A stretch of DNA of 64,000 nt from Microscilla marina ATCC 23134. GTDB lineage: Bacteria > Bacteroidota > Bacteroidia > Cytophagales > Microscillaceae. The stretch is taken from NCBI RefSeq assembly GCF_000169175.1, contig NZ_AAWS01000015.1, forward strand, positions 1 to 64,000, given 5' to 3'. Below the pieces are notes generated by a model, which was not told the origin of the DNA, did no database searches, and saw only the letters and a list, made by a program, of their open reading frames with translations. A program made the position numbers and the translations under genes. Positions 1 to 8,441 of the stretch are shown in pieces; position 1 is the stretch's first letter, and each line of letters starts with the position of its first letter.

Positions 1-1
1 T

Positions 2-237
2 TCAATCACCAACCCTCAGTCATTGATTAAGTCAGGAGGGTCTATATTAGTATTAGGAGTCTGTTTGCTATTGCATATTATGGCATGGCCACCAACGAAA
101 CTTACGCAAAACCATTTCCTGTAGTCGGAGCAAGTTTATCTCAGTTTATCGGAGGTATGCTATTCTTAACCTTTTTGTTATTTATTGCCGCTTTCTTGTC
201 AATAATAGCAGCTTGGATAATAAGACTTATTCGTTAA
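2..237 (+). pseudogene. Small membrane protein upstream of exbD, broken by a frameshift and cut by the window edge
   Basis: Two overlapping open frames share this stretch. Frame 2 runs from the window edge to a TAG at 122-124 and contains a hydrophobic segment (SILVLGVCLLLHIMAWPPT). Frame 1 is open from 31, has an ATG at 85, and ends at TAA 235-237 with a second hydrophobic segment (MLFLTFLLFIAAFLSIIAAW). Joining them near 105-110 gives one plausible two-helix protein lying 31 bp before the first exbD, where Bacteroidota ExbB/ExbD operons often carry a small membrane protein. I infer a one-base frameshift, real or a sequencing error. An alternative is that only the 50-residue frame-1 ORF is translated. 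Function unknown. Confidence 0.5.
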
Positions 238-268
238 TAATTTTTATTCCAATTAAAAAGATAGCGAT

Positions 269-826
269 ATGGCAAAACGAGGAGTACCAGAGGTAAACGC
301 AGGCTCAATGGCTGATATTGCTTTCTTGTTGCTAATCTTCTTCCTTGTAACGACGAAGATTCCTAACGAGAAGGGCTTGCCCATTATATTGCCTCCTAAA
401 AAAGACGAAAATTCATTGCAAAAAATTGAATTGCATGATAGAAATGTACTCACTGTATTGGTAAACTCAAGAAACCAACTATTGGTTGAACGTGAGCCTT
501 TGAATATCAAAGATTTAACGGAAAAAACAATTGAGTTTATAGACAACAGGAAAAAAGACAAACATTTGTCTGACAGTCCAAAAGATGCAGTAGTATCCCT
601 GAAAACAGACCGGGGGACAAGTTATAGACGATACATACAGGTAATGAACTCTGTACAGGCAGCTTACAATACCTTGCGTGCCAGGCACATGGGGATCACC
701 CTTACAGAATATTTAGCCTATGACGCAAAAAAAGCCTCTAAAAAACTTCGGCAGAGGCATAAAGCGGCTAAAAAAGAGTATCCGTTAAATATCTCAGAAG
801 CAGAACAAACATCAGTAGGAGGATAA
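269..826 (+). CDS. exbD: ExbD/TolR family biopolymer transport protein (first copy)
   Basis: A 185-residue protein with the ExbD/TolR layout: short cytoplasmic N-terminus, one membrane helix at about residues 15-31 and a periplasmic domain. Asp16, at the start of the helix (SMADIAFLLL), matches the proton-conducting Asp of the family. With an ExbB/TolQ partner, expected upstream outside the window, it would couple proton flow to an outer-membrane energy transducer such as TonB. The next gene starts 3 bp downstream, so the two ExbDs are almost certainly co-transcribed. The C-terminal ~50 residues are rich in Lys and Arg. A near-identical N-terminal paralogue lies at 2825-3376. Confidence 0.9.
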   Translation: MAKRGVPEVNAGSMADIAFLLLIFFLVTTKIPNEKGLPIILPPKKDENSLQKIELHDRNVLTVLVNSRNQLLVEREPLNIKDLTEKTIEFIDNRKKDKHLSDSPKDAVVSLKTDRGTSYRRYIQVMNSVQAAYNTLRARHMGITLTEYLAYDAKKASKKLRQRHKAAKKEYPLNISEAEQTSVGG

Positions 827-829
827 ATA

Positions 830-1309
830 ATGTCAAAATTTGGTAAAAAAGAAAAAGAACAGCCGGCAATATCAACGGCATCATTACCTGACATTGTATT
901 TATGTTGTTATTCTTCTTTATGGTAACAACTGTGATGAGAGAAACCGATGTATTGGTAGAGCAGAGCTTGCCTCAAGCTACCCAATTGACCAAGCTAGAA
1001 GATGCTTCTTTGGTAAGCTACATTTATGTAGGTAAACCTAAAGACTTCCGAAAGTATGGTAAACAACCATTGGTTCAGGTAAACGATGTATTTGTGATTG
1101 CCACCACAAAAAAGCAATTTCAAAGAACAATTGTAAAATTTGTGGAACAGGAAAGATCAAAACTTAAAGAATACCAACGTAACAAAATGACGGTATCTCT
1201 TAAAGTAGACCGCAAAGCCAAAATGGGAATTATTAGCGACGTAAAACTAAGTTTGCGTGAGGCTGATGCCCGAAAGGTAAACTATGCGGCAAGTATGGGA
1301 GTAGAGTAA
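830..1309 (+). CDS. exbD: ExbD/TolR family biopolymer transport protein (second copy)
   Basis: A 159-residue ExbD-like protein with a charged N-terminus (KFGKKEKEQ), a membrane helix at about residues 20-36 (SLPDIVFMLLFFFMVTTVM) that carries the family Asp at position 21, and a periplasmic domain. It is clearly diverged from the first ExbD. Bacteroidota commonly encode two unlike ExbD proteins in tandem, which probably form a heteromeric complex with one ExbB; that is family knowledge, not visible here. It starts 3 bp after the first exbD and is followed by a strong hairpin at 1343-1370 that ends the operon. Confidence 0.88.
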   Translation: MSKFGKKEKEQPAISTASLPDIVFMLLFFFMVTTVMRETDVLVEQSLPQATQLTKLEDASLVSYIYVGKPKDFRKYGKQPLVQVNDVFVIATTKKQFQRTIVKFVEQERSKLKEYQRNKMTVSLKVDRKAKMGIISDVKLSLREADARKVNYAASMGVE

Positions 1310-1340
1310 CACCATACTTGAAATATATTAAATACAAAAA

Positions 1341-1370
1341 AGCCTTCCTTAGGGAAGGTTTTTTTGTTTT
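1341..1370 (+). terminator. Rho-independent terminator after the exbD pair
   Basis: Stem CCTTCC (1343-1348) and GGAAGG (1353-1358), loop TTAG, followed by a run of seven T. It lies 33 bp after the second exbD stop codon. Confidence 0.85.
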
Positions 1371-1487
1371 ATATCTATCCCACACTTGTATTTTCTTAAG
1401 CACTTATTTAGTTTAGCTATGCCTGCTAAATTATGCCGCCTTTTATTAATTTAAGTACTTGACAGTGGCCTCATGATAGCAGAAATT

Positions 1488-1504
1488 TGCAACTCAGTGT
1501 TGCA
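1488..1504 (+). promoter_or_regulatory. Small hairpin in the leader of pheA
   Basis: TGCAAC (1488-1493) and GTTGCA (1499-1504) form a 6-bp stem 17 bp before the pheA start codon. There is no T-run and no obvious Phe-rich leader peptide, so I do not call an attenuator. It may affect translation initiation or be chance. Confidence 0.25.
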
Positions 1505-1521
1505 GCTGGTTTTAATAAATT

Positions 1522-2595
1522 ATGGAAAAAGCACTAGACCAACTTCGTGAACAAATTGATTCGGTAGATAATCAGTTGTTAGCCTTGCTTAACCAGAGAA
1601 TGTCTGTGGTACAAAAGGTAGGAGAATTAAAGAAAAGTAATAACGCAATCATTTACCGACCAGAGCGGGAAAAGTCAATTATAGACCGCCTGGAAGGTTT
1701 AAATGATGGTTTATTGACCAGAGGTATGATTGAAGCAGTTTTTTTGGAAATATTTGCGGCAAGCCGCAATTTTGAGTTACCCGAACGAGTAGGCTACTTG
1801 GGACCTCCGGGTAGTTTTACCCACCAGGCCGCTGAGGGGCGTTTTGGCGTAACCAGCGAGTACATTCCTTTGAGTAATATTCAATCGGTATTTGAAAGTG
1901 TAGATACTGAAAGGGTAAGATTTGGGGTGATTCCTATCGAAAACAACCGCCAGGGGTTTGTAGGTGAGTCCGTAGACATGTTTTATGACCTGGATGTGAA
2001 AATTGTGGCTGAGATAGTATTACCTATTCATCATACTTTTGCCAGTCGTTGCGATCAGTTGAGCGATATTAAATACATTTATTCTAAAGATGTAGCTTTT
2101 AAGCAGTGCCGCAAGTTTTTACGTGAGTATTTTGGTAATACAGACGTAGAAATTGTACCTGTAGATTCTACTTCGAAAGCTGCTCAAATGGCCATGGAGG
2201 TAGATAATAGTGCTGCGATATGCTCTGATGTCGCTGCCAAGATAAACAATGCGCCTATATTGTTTCATAACATAGAAGATACTTCTGATAATCAAACGCG
2301 TTTTTTGATTATCAGTAAAAACTTTACTAATAAAAAAAGTGGGGCAGACAAAACTACGGTTATTTTAAAGTTGCCTGACGTGGTAGGTAGCTTGGCCACT
2401 TTTTTACAGGATTTTAGAGATCATGGCATTAACCTGATTAAAATTGAAAATCGCCCCGAAAGAACTGATACTAACTTCAAAGCTTGGTTTTACCTTGATT
2501 TAGACGGGCATATCGAAGATGAGCATATATCAAAAGTATTGGATAAACACGGCGATAAAATTAAGTGGCTGGGAAGCTATGTAAAGTTGATTTAG
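1522..2595 (+). CDS. pheA: Bifunctional chorismate mutase / prephenate dehydratase
   Basis: A 357-residue P-protein for phenylalanine synthesis: chorismate to prephenate, then prephenate to phenylpyruvate. Residues 1-90 are an AroQ-type chorismate mutase (start EKALDQLREQIDSVDNQLL, with R/K pairs and IIYRPEREK). Residues ~92-270 are prephenate dehydratase (GYLGPPGSFTHQAA; FGVIPIENNRQGFV; DNQTRFLII, equivalent to the TRF motif). Residues ~277-357 are an ACT domain with an IENRPERTD stretch, equivalent to the ESRP motif for phenylalanine feedback binding. Length and order match the family. It stands alone between two terminators, so it is probably monocistronic. Confidence 0.95.
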   Translation: MEKALDQLREQIDSVDNQLLALLNQRMSVVQKVGELKKSNNAIIYRPEREKSIIDRLEGLNDGLLTRGMIEAVFLEIFAASRNFELPERVGYLGPPGSFTHQAAEGRFGVTSEYIPLSNIQSVFESVDTERVRFGVIPIENNRQGFVGESVDMFYDLDVKIVAEIVLPIHHTFASRCDQLSDIKYIYSKDVAFKQCRKFLREYFGNTDVEIVPVDSTSKAAQMAMEVDNSAAICSDVAAKINNAPILFHNIEDTSDNQTRFLIISKNFTNKKSGADKTTVILKLPDVVGSLATFLQDFRDHGINLIKIENRPERTDTNFKAWFYLDLDGHIEDEHISKVLDKHGDKIKWLGSYVKLI

Positions 2596-2626
2596 GTAGA
2601 TTTTAATCATTATAAAATGAATAAGG

Positions 2627-2660
2627 AGGATTTTTCGGGTAAACTGAGAAATCCTTTTTT
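2627..2660 (+). terminator. Rho-independent terminator after pheA
   Basis: AGGATTTTTC (2627-2636) pairs with GAGAAATCCT (2646-2655), with one G-U pair, followed by a T-run. It is about 30 bp after the pheA stop. Confidence 0.8.
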
Positions 2661-2767
2661 GTTTTAAACTATGCCGTAAACTATTTGCTATCAGTGGGTT
2701 ATTTAAAGAAAGGAGGCCATTTTAAATAAAAACTATTGAGTTAGTTTTTAAACTAAAAAAATAGTTG

Positions 2768-2775
2768 TAAGTTTG
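2768..2775 (+). promoter_or_regulatory. Candidate Bacteroidota -7 box upstream of the third exbD
   Basis: TAAGTTTG matches the TAnnTTTG consensus of the major Bacteroidota sigma factor and lies 50 bp before the ATG at 2825. A well-placed TTTG -33 box is not evident. The terminator upstream makes an independent promoter here likely. Confidence 0.4.
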
Positions 2776-2824
2776 TTTTATATAAGATGTAGTAAGAGAT
2801 AAAACAATATTTAACACTAACACT

Positions 2825-3376
2825 ATGGCAAGAAGAACCCCAGTAGAGGTAAATGCCGGCTCTATGGCTGACATTGCCTTTTTATTGCTGATTTTCTTTT
2901 TGGTAACCACTAAAATCCCTAATGAAAAAGGATTGCCTATTTTGTTACCACCAAAGAATACTCACCAAGAGAATGTAAAGGTAAAACAAAAAAATATTCT
3001 AACGGTATTGGTAAACTCTAACAATCAATTGTTAGTAGAAAAAGAGCCTTTGAACATCAAAGACTTGCGTAAAACCACCATTGATTTTTTGGAGAACAGA
3101 GGAAGCAATCCTCAATCTTCGGATAGCCCGCAAAAGGCAGTAGTATCTATCAAAACAGACAGAGGTACAAATTATAATACCTATATGAAAGTAATGAATG
3201 AGGTACAAGCGGCTTATAATACTTTGCGGGCAAAACGAATGGGTATTTCATTGCAAAACTACCTGGCACTAGATAAAGAGAAAGCAACTAAAAAAATGCT
3301 TGACAAGTACAAGGAAGCCAAAGACGAATACCCTTTAAGGATTTCAGAAGCAGAACAATCAACGGCAGGACAATGA
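2825..3376 (+). CDS. exbD: ExbD/TolR family protein, stand-alone third copy
   Basis: A 183-residue paralogue of the 269-826 gene. The first ~45 residues are nearly identical (EVNAGSMADIAFLLL, KIPNEKGLPI, LPPK), with the proton-path Asp again at position 16; the periplasmic part is similar but diverged (ILTVLVNSNNQLLVEKEPL). It has its own promoter-like box and no exbB or second exbD next to it. It most likely arose by duplication of the first copy and could give an alternative subunit for the same motor. The helix and conserved residues are intact, so it looks functional. Confidence 0.88.
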   Translation: MARRTPVEVNAGSMADIAFLLLIFFLVTTKIPNEKGLPILLPPKNTHQENVKVKQKNILTVLVNSNNQLLVEKEPLNIKDLRKTTIDFLENRGSNPQSSDSPQKAVVSIKTDRGTNYNTYMKVMNEVQAAYNTLRAKRMGISLQNYLALDKEKATKKMLDKYKEAKDEYPLRISEAEQSTAGQ

Positions 3377-3676
3377 TTTTTTTGTTGAAAAAAATGGTTA
3401 AACCTGAGTAATACCATTGCCATAGTACTTCATTGATTGAAAATGTAAGTGTTGATGACGAAGGTATTACTTGTAAACTTAGAAAATATGCTAAACCAGA
3501 TGGCATCTGTGAGTAAATAGGCGATTGCTTGGGGAGTTTTTATCCATAATTAATACCATCGCAAGGGTATACCTTGATTCAAAATATGGTATTATCATTA
3601 TAGAAATGGGCAACCACAACCTGGCGTCAAACCTAGCGGATAAATGGATGTTTGCTAAGGTTAGAATAGCTGATGA

Positions 3677-3698
3677 TGCATTGCATTGCATTGCATTG
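3677..3698. repeat. TGCAT microsatellite, 4.4 copies
   Basis: Four perfect consecutive TGCAT units plus TG, in intergenic DNA. A pentanucleotide tract can change length by slippage, but no gene visibly depends on it. Confidence 0.7.
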
Positions 3699-3784
3699 TG
3701 TTGTTGGTGTTGTCTGTGATGATTAGAAAGCGGAAACAGCATGAAAAAATGTCCTATGCTACTGAGTAGCCTTAAATAAGCTAA

Positions 3785-3826
3785 AAAGCCCAAAGCTACA
3801 GACATTCTCTGTAGACTTGGGCTTTT
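3785..3826 (-). terminator. Terminator for the FtsK-like gene (possibly bidirectional)
   Basis: AAGCCCAAAGCTACAGA and TCTGTAGACTTGGGCTT form a long stem with one small interior mismatch and a five-base loop. A-rich on the left and T-rich on the right, so it can act on both strands. It is 24 bp beyond the stop of the minus-strand gene at 3850. Confidence 0.8.
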
Positions 3827-3849
3827 ATATCATTTGACCAACCTTGTTT

Positions 3850-5247
3850 TTATTCAATGTAAAAACCTTGAAGCCGTTTGGTGAATTTTTGATTGTTAAA
3901 AAGCATTTCGCCTTTGTTTTGTAGTGTTTCGGCACCCATGTCGCCTAAAATAATTCGACTTTCGTTTTGGTTTTGAACCTTAAATGCAATCCGGGAAGGT
4001 AAATTGGTGCGTAATAACCCTTCAAGTATTTTAGCGTCAGGTCGTTGAGTGGCTAAAATCAAGTGAATGTGTGCTTCACGCCCTTTTTGGGCTAACCGAA
4101 TAAGCAAAGCCTCTAAACCTTTGTTTTGCCCCAGCAAATCAGCCAGTTCATCTATTACCACCACTATAGGCATTTCTAAATCCAGCTTTTTCTTTTGGTA
4201 GCGTTCATCCATTTCTTCTACCAAATCGCTCATGATGGCATCGGCATCTTTGGTATTTTTTATCAACATGCAGCGTTCTTTGTCTTCATAACCGCCAAAA
4301 GTAGTCCCTCCCTTTGGGTCAACCAATACCAAGTTCAAGTACTTTTTACTAAGTTGATACACCAGGTTTTTCAAAAATACGCTTTTGCCACTACCAGTAG
4401 TTCCACCTATCAGCAAGTGAGGCAGTGATTCTAATGTAGTGGTAAATACCCGATCTTCATCATCTAGTCCAATCATTAAAGAATAATCTCGATCATTGGT
4501 TTCAAACAAGTACTCCTCCACATAAAAAGGAGGGATTTCATCTTTTATTACATTTACACTAAATGTACGTTCCCGTGAAGAATTGGCAAGGTAAAGCTTA
4601 TTATGTAGCCCAGTTTGAAGCTCCAGGTTACTTTTAGTAATTTCATCTACAATTTCGCGGTTATGGTTCAAGTCCCTTACCTCAAAATAGTATTTAGAAA
4701 TTCGCTGAAAATCACGATAGCCCAAGTACTTCACCGCAATTTTGGTTTCTATAAATGCCTCATGCAGTTTTTCCGAAAGTTTATCTTTTACTTTTACAAT
4801 CAATTCTTCCAAATTATCCAAATCTTCGGCAGGAGCATCGGCAGCTATGTTGGGTATTTCGTTCAAAAAAAAGTTAACTACATCTACATCGGTGCCCGCA
4901 AACTTTTCTTCTAAAATTTTAAAACCCTGGCGACAATGCTTTTCTACCAGGCGCATAGGTTCTTCGCTATTGATGTCAACCTTGCGTTGGTGTACAATAG
5001 ACAACAAGTTGATGATTAAGTATTTTTCAGTGTTATTAAACAAACTGGTATAATCGGTAATTACCCGAATGCTTCGGTCAATTTTCTCGTCTTCTTCAAA
5101 TTGGGTGTTTTTAGATTTAATGGAAATGAAGAAAGCCAATTTCCAAATCACCACATCATACAAAGAGGTCATTCCTAATTGTTCTTTGATATATAAGCTC
5201 ACTTTTCGGAGCGTTTTTCTAGCGTTTGCTTGTATTTGTAGAGCCAT
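3850..5247 (-). CDS. FtsK/HerA-type DNA translocase ATPase linked to a DndD-like gene
   Basis: A 465-residue protein. The C-terminal ~200 residues are an FtsK/SpoIIIE motor: Walker A GGTTGSGKS at about residues 280-288, DPKGG, Walker B IVVVIDELADLL at about 361-372, then LAQKGREAHIHLILATQRP and LPSRIAFKV, all standard FtsK motifs. It lacks the membrane segments and gamma domain of the cell-division FtsK, so it is not that protein. The N-terminal ~250 residues are an uncharacterised helical region; residues 5-45 slightly resemble the small DndE protein. It begins 9 bp after the broken DndD-like gene, so the two were one operon and probably served a DNA-modification or defence system. The frame itself is intact. 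Confidence 0.75.
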   Translation of the reverse strand: MALQIQANARKTLRKVSLYIKEQLGMTSLYDVVIWKLAFFISIKSKNTQFEEDEKIDRSIRVITDYTSLFNNTEKYLIINLLSIVHQRKVDINSEEPMRLVEKHCRQGFKILEEKFAGTDVDVVNFFLNEIPNIAADAPAEDLDNLEELIVKVKDKLSEKLHEAFIETKIAVKYLGYRDFQRISKYYFEVRDLNHNREIVDEITKSNLELQTGLHNKLYLANSSRERTFSVNVIKDEIPPFYVEEYLFETNDRDYSLMIGLDDEDRVFTTTLESLPHLLIGGTTGSGKSVFLKNLVYQLSKKYLNLVLVDPKGGTTFGGYEDKERCMLIKNTKDADAIMSDLVEEMDERYQKKKLDLEMPIVVVIDELADLLGQNKGLEALLIRLAQKGREAHIHLILATQRPDAKILEGLLRTNLPSRIAFKVQNQNESRIILGDMGAETLQNKGEMLFNNQKFTKRLQGFYIE

Positions 5248-5256
5248 AATCGGAGG

Positions 5257-7072
5257 TTATTTTTCTTCTACATAGCCTTCTTTAAAGTAAGAAGAGCGGT
5301 TTTCATAACTATTTAAAATGGTATATTCTTTAGCCAAATGTGGTTTCAAGTATTGATATTCATCACTTTTGGGAGCAATTTCTGAGTCAGTGGCAAGTAT
5401 AATTACCTGATTGGCAGCTTGTGGGTAATAATGTTTAATAATTCGTTCCCGATTTAGTTTATCAATACGTGCCAACGGAGTATCTACACATACAAAAGCG
5501 TCTACTTTGGCAACCTTACTAATGGCTTGCATCAACAAAGTGGCAACAATCTGTTTTTGCCCCGACGAAAGCGAACCTATGGCTTGCTCTTTACTAGCTT
5601 TGTTATAAATCTTAATATTAAAACGATTGTCGATTTTTACCTTATAAATCCGGTCATCAGGCAATAGTTTTTTAAGGGTTTGGCTAAATTCCTTTTGTAA
5701 GGCGTTTACTTTAGACTTGAGCAATTCATCGATAAACTCATTAAAAAAGTCAATGGTTCTTTCAGTTAAATCAAGCGCACGCTTTACTGGCTTGGCAATG
5801 GCAAACTGGTTTTTAAGGTCAATAATCTGGTTTTCTAAATCGGTTTTGCGTTTGGCGCTTTCAGCGTGTTGTCAACGCGTACTTCCTATAGTTTGTTCCA
5901 ATTGATTACGTTCTGCTTCGGCAGTTGCCAATTCTTTTTTGAATGTATCCAGCTTTTGCTGTTTTTCATCATCATCTCCCTGCGATGTTTCTACCTGGTC
6001 TTGCAATGCCTCTACATCCTTAGTAAGTGCATTCAAGGTTTGAAGCTCCTTGCGGGTAAATGCCTCTTGTTGGAAAATATCTTGAAGTAGCTGTTTGTCC
6101 TCTTCATAAAAATAGATGACTTGCTGCTCCATTTGGTGCTTATCGTCCTTGGTAAACTTTTTATAAACCTTGTCTATACGTTCTTGATAAAACTCTTGAG
6201 TATGAAAGCTTAACCTGTGTTCGGGAGGTACCCCTTCATCGTCAAAATCATCCTCAAAAATGCTGTTCTTGATTTTATTCAATAGCTTTTTAAAGCGAAT
6301 GAGTTGTTCGTCGAGTTGGTAATTTACGTTGTCATCATTGAGTTTGTCAAGGTACTCTTTGGCAAGGTCGTGTGCCATCATGATAAACAAACTATTGTTT
6401 TTTACCTTGTCATTCAATGATTTGCGTATTTGAGCCAGCTCCTTACTTTTCCTTTCCAGGTCTTTTTTGAGGACTTTTAGGTTAGGAGCATCAGTGGACT
6501 TTAACCCGAAAACTTTGTCGCGGATTCGCTCAATTTCATTGTTTTTTTGTTTCACCTGTTTGTTGAGCGTGGTGATTTCTGCTTGCAAATATTCCAGATT
6601 GGCTTGGATACTCAATATTTCGGCATCTATTTTTTTAATTTGTTCAGCAGTAGGGGCATCTTGTACGTCAGCATTAAAATCACGTTTGATACGGGCTATA
6701 TTACTCCCATCGATCAACCTTTCATAAGCCTTGATATTAAGCAGAGTTTTCAGCGAATCTTCTACGTTGATATTTTTGGTGTTAATGAGTGATTCTATTT
6801 TTTCACCGTCAAAAAAGAAGAATTGCGCAAAGTTTTTGGGCAAGATATTTTCCAAAAAATCTTCATTACGTTCTTGCCCATCGTAGCTTATAATGGCTTG
6901 TTCTTGAAAACCTGACCCATCCTTTACAAAACGGCGATGAATACGTAGTTCTTTACCTTCTAGTTCGAGCACACCGTCAACAGTGGCAGAAAACCCTGTA
7001 TAAACACGTTCTTTGTAGCGTATTTCAAGGGCGCGGTCAAGCAAATGAAAAATCATTGATTCTTCATTTGAA
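5257..7072 (-). pseudogene. DndD-like SMC ATPase, broken by an in-frame TGA, N-terminus lost
   Basis: From 7056 to 5874 the frame encodes a DndD-like middle part: the family hallmark FAQFFFFDGEKIESLIN, then long coiled coils with a central break. TGA at 5872-5874 stops it, but the same frame continues without a shift (QHAESAKRKTDLENQ) to a typical SMC C-terminus: signature GSLSSGQKQIVATLL and Walker B AFVCVDTPLARID, stop at 5257-5259. So a single nonsense codon splits the gene. The Walker A region expected ~100 residues before the hallmark is absent; an IS sits at 7073. DndD acts with DndB, C and E in DNA phosphorothioation in known systems; no dndB, dndC or dndE is seen here. Inactive as read, unless the TGA is a sequencing error and the N-terminus is elsewhere. 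Confidence 0.75.
7067..7072. repeat. Left target-site duplication TTTGAA
   Basis: TTTGAA directly precedes the inverted repeat ACCGTACAC at 7073 and recurs at 8242-8247 directly after GTGTACGGT. Some ambiguity in the exact border remains because adjacent bases also match. Confidence 0.6.
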
Positions 7073-8241
7073 ACCGTACACTAATTTTTTTTGGAGAAAT
7101 GTGGGAAAGAAAGCATAAGATGAGCAATTTTGAGGTGGAAAAAATAACATAAACTACCCATCATTATGCTTTACAAAACTATAAAAAAAGTCTCGCAAGT
7201 CTTCATAAAATTAGTGGAAAAGCGGATCAGGCTCGCTTTGAGAAACTCACAAACTTTATATACTGCGTCATTAAGAAAGGAGAAAGCTCCTTACAGAAAA
7301 TAGGTGAAGGACTCGAAGAATCCATTGATGTGGAAAGTAAGGTCAAAAAGGTGAAACGCTTTTTAAAAAGTAAGTATACTGATTATCAGAGCTTTTTTAT
7401 GCCTTTTATTGCTTCATTTTTAGCCGGATTTTCCACTACATCTCGTTTGTTTATCAGTATTGATGGCTCAGTAGTGGGCAAAGATTGTATGGCTTTAGTA
7501 GTATCAATTGTTTATGGTAAACGAGCCATTCCCATTGCCTGGGTTGTTCGTCAGCAAAAAAAAGGGCACATGAGTGTAACATAGTAAAGGTCGTAAGCAC
7601 ATTACTTCCCAAATCTGTGGAGATTATACTGTAGGTGATGGTGAATTTGATTCAGTTGAATTACAAGCATTTGCAACATCACAGGGTTGGAAATATGTTT
7701 TGAGGACCGCTAAAAATACTCTTCTGGAAACCCAGGATGGGGAAAGGTTTAAGCTAAGTACTTGTTATCCTGATCCTACCCAGAATCATTTTTGGATCGA
7801 AGATGCTTACTTTAGTGAACACAGATATGGGGTAGTGAATTGTTTAGTTTGGCACCATCCTTCATATGATGAGCCTATTTATCTAGTTTCCAACCTTAGT
7901 TGGTTCAAAGATTTAATGGACTTTTACAAAAAAAAGGTTCAGTATCGAAACAATTTTTGGTGACATGAAGTCTCGTGGATTTAACCTCCATAAGGTAAGG
8001 GTGAAAAATCCAGAAATGCTTGATAACTTACTCATTATTGTAGCACTCGCATTTCTATTAGTTTTTGCTTTGGGAGTTAATCAAAAACATATTAAAATTA
8101 GCCGAATTGTGAGAAAAGATAGAATACATCAATATTCTATCTTCCAAATTGGGTATAAAATAGCAAACTACATTTCCGAAAATCAGGAAGATGTATTTTA
8201 CAAATTAGAAAACATTTTTAAACCGTTTTTTTGTGTACGGT
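7073..8241 (+). mobile_element. Degenerate IS4-like insertion sequence, 1169 bp
   Basis: Ends are inverted repeats ACCGTACAC (7073-7081) and GTGTACGGT (8233-8241), flanked by the 6-bp direct repeat TTTGAA. The interior encodes a broken IS4-type transposase on the plus strand. Length is normal for the group. It interrupts the 5' part of the DndD-like gene: deleting it with one TTTGAA joins 7066 to 8242 in frame. A 449-bp relative with the same ends lies at 22844-23292. Confidence 0.75.
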
Positions 8242-8246
8242 TTTGA
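7153..8246 (+). pseudogene. IS4-family transposase, multiply frameshifted
   Basis: Three pieces are readable. The first, open from 7153 to 7584, has FISIDGSVVGKD (DDE first Asp region) and ends KGHMSVT. The second, about 7635-7963, has GDGEFDSVELQ (second Asp) and WHHPSYDEPIYLVSNL. The third, 7965-8246, has MKSRGFNLHKVRV and a hydrophobic stretch. Piece two to piece three is joined by a one-base shift in a run of eight A (7928-7935): with seven A it reads YKKRFSIETIFGDMKSRGF, the conserved YxxR...E region of IS4 transposases. The first junction near 7585-7635 needs at least two more changes and includes stops. The transposase is therefore dead, not merely slippage-regulated. Confidence 0.75.
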
Positions 8247-8357
8247 AGATTCTTCAAGGTTGTGTTTGACACATAACTCCTTTACTAGTTTCTTTTCTTC
8301 TTTTTGCAAATCATTAAGAAAAACATTGTGTTCAAATTTAAGAAAGGAATGGGAATT
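8242..8357 (-). pseudogene. 5' remnant of the DndD-like frame beyond the IS
   Basis: On the minus strand this stretch stays open in the frame that leads, after removing the IS, into the DndD-like protein: ...FLKFEHNVFLNDLQ, EEKKLVKELCVKHN, LEESSNEESMIFH. The frame is closed by TAA at 8358-8360 and has no good start codon or Walker A. So the gene had already lost its N-terminus, probably by a deletion with an edge near 8360, just beyond the terminator of the aldolase gene. Confidence 0.5.
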
Positions 8358-8395
8358 TTAGAACCTTATGCCCAAGCAAATATGTAAGTGAGTAC

Positions 8396-8432
8396 AAAAA
8401 ATAAAGGAGTATCCTTGTTTGAGTGATGCTCC
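8396..8432 (-). terminator. Terminator after the class II aldolase gene
   Basis: GGAGTAT (8406-8412) pairs with ATGCTCC (8426-8432), with one G-T pair; on the minus strand the stem is followed by a T-rich run (A-rich 8396-8405 on plus). It is 10 bp after the stop codon at 8442. Confidence 0.65.
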
Positions 8433-8441
8433 TGCATAGAA

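Larger units (their letters stand above)
3377..3849. other. Intergenic region, no confident gene
   Basis: About 470 bp between the third exbD and the convergent FtsK-like gene. A 64-codon frame at 3525-3719 (+) overlaps frames on the other strand, has unusual Cys-rich codons at its end and looks non-coding. The region holds a TGCAT microsatellite (3677-3698) and a bidirectional terminator (3785-3826). Confidence 0.5.

Noticed and set aside
1488-1504. Phenylalanine attenuator before pheA
   Set aside because: Only a 6-bp hairpin without T-run; no Phe-rich leader peptide was found.
3525-3719. 64-codon open frame in the intergenic region after the third exbD
   Set aside because: It ends in a Cys/Leu-rich stretch produced by the TGCAT microsatellite, has no family resemblance and overlaps another frame on the opposite strand.
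3850-5247. Cell-division FtsK
   Set aside because: No membrane helices and no C-terminal gamma domain; the protein is too short and sits in an operon with a DndD-like gene.
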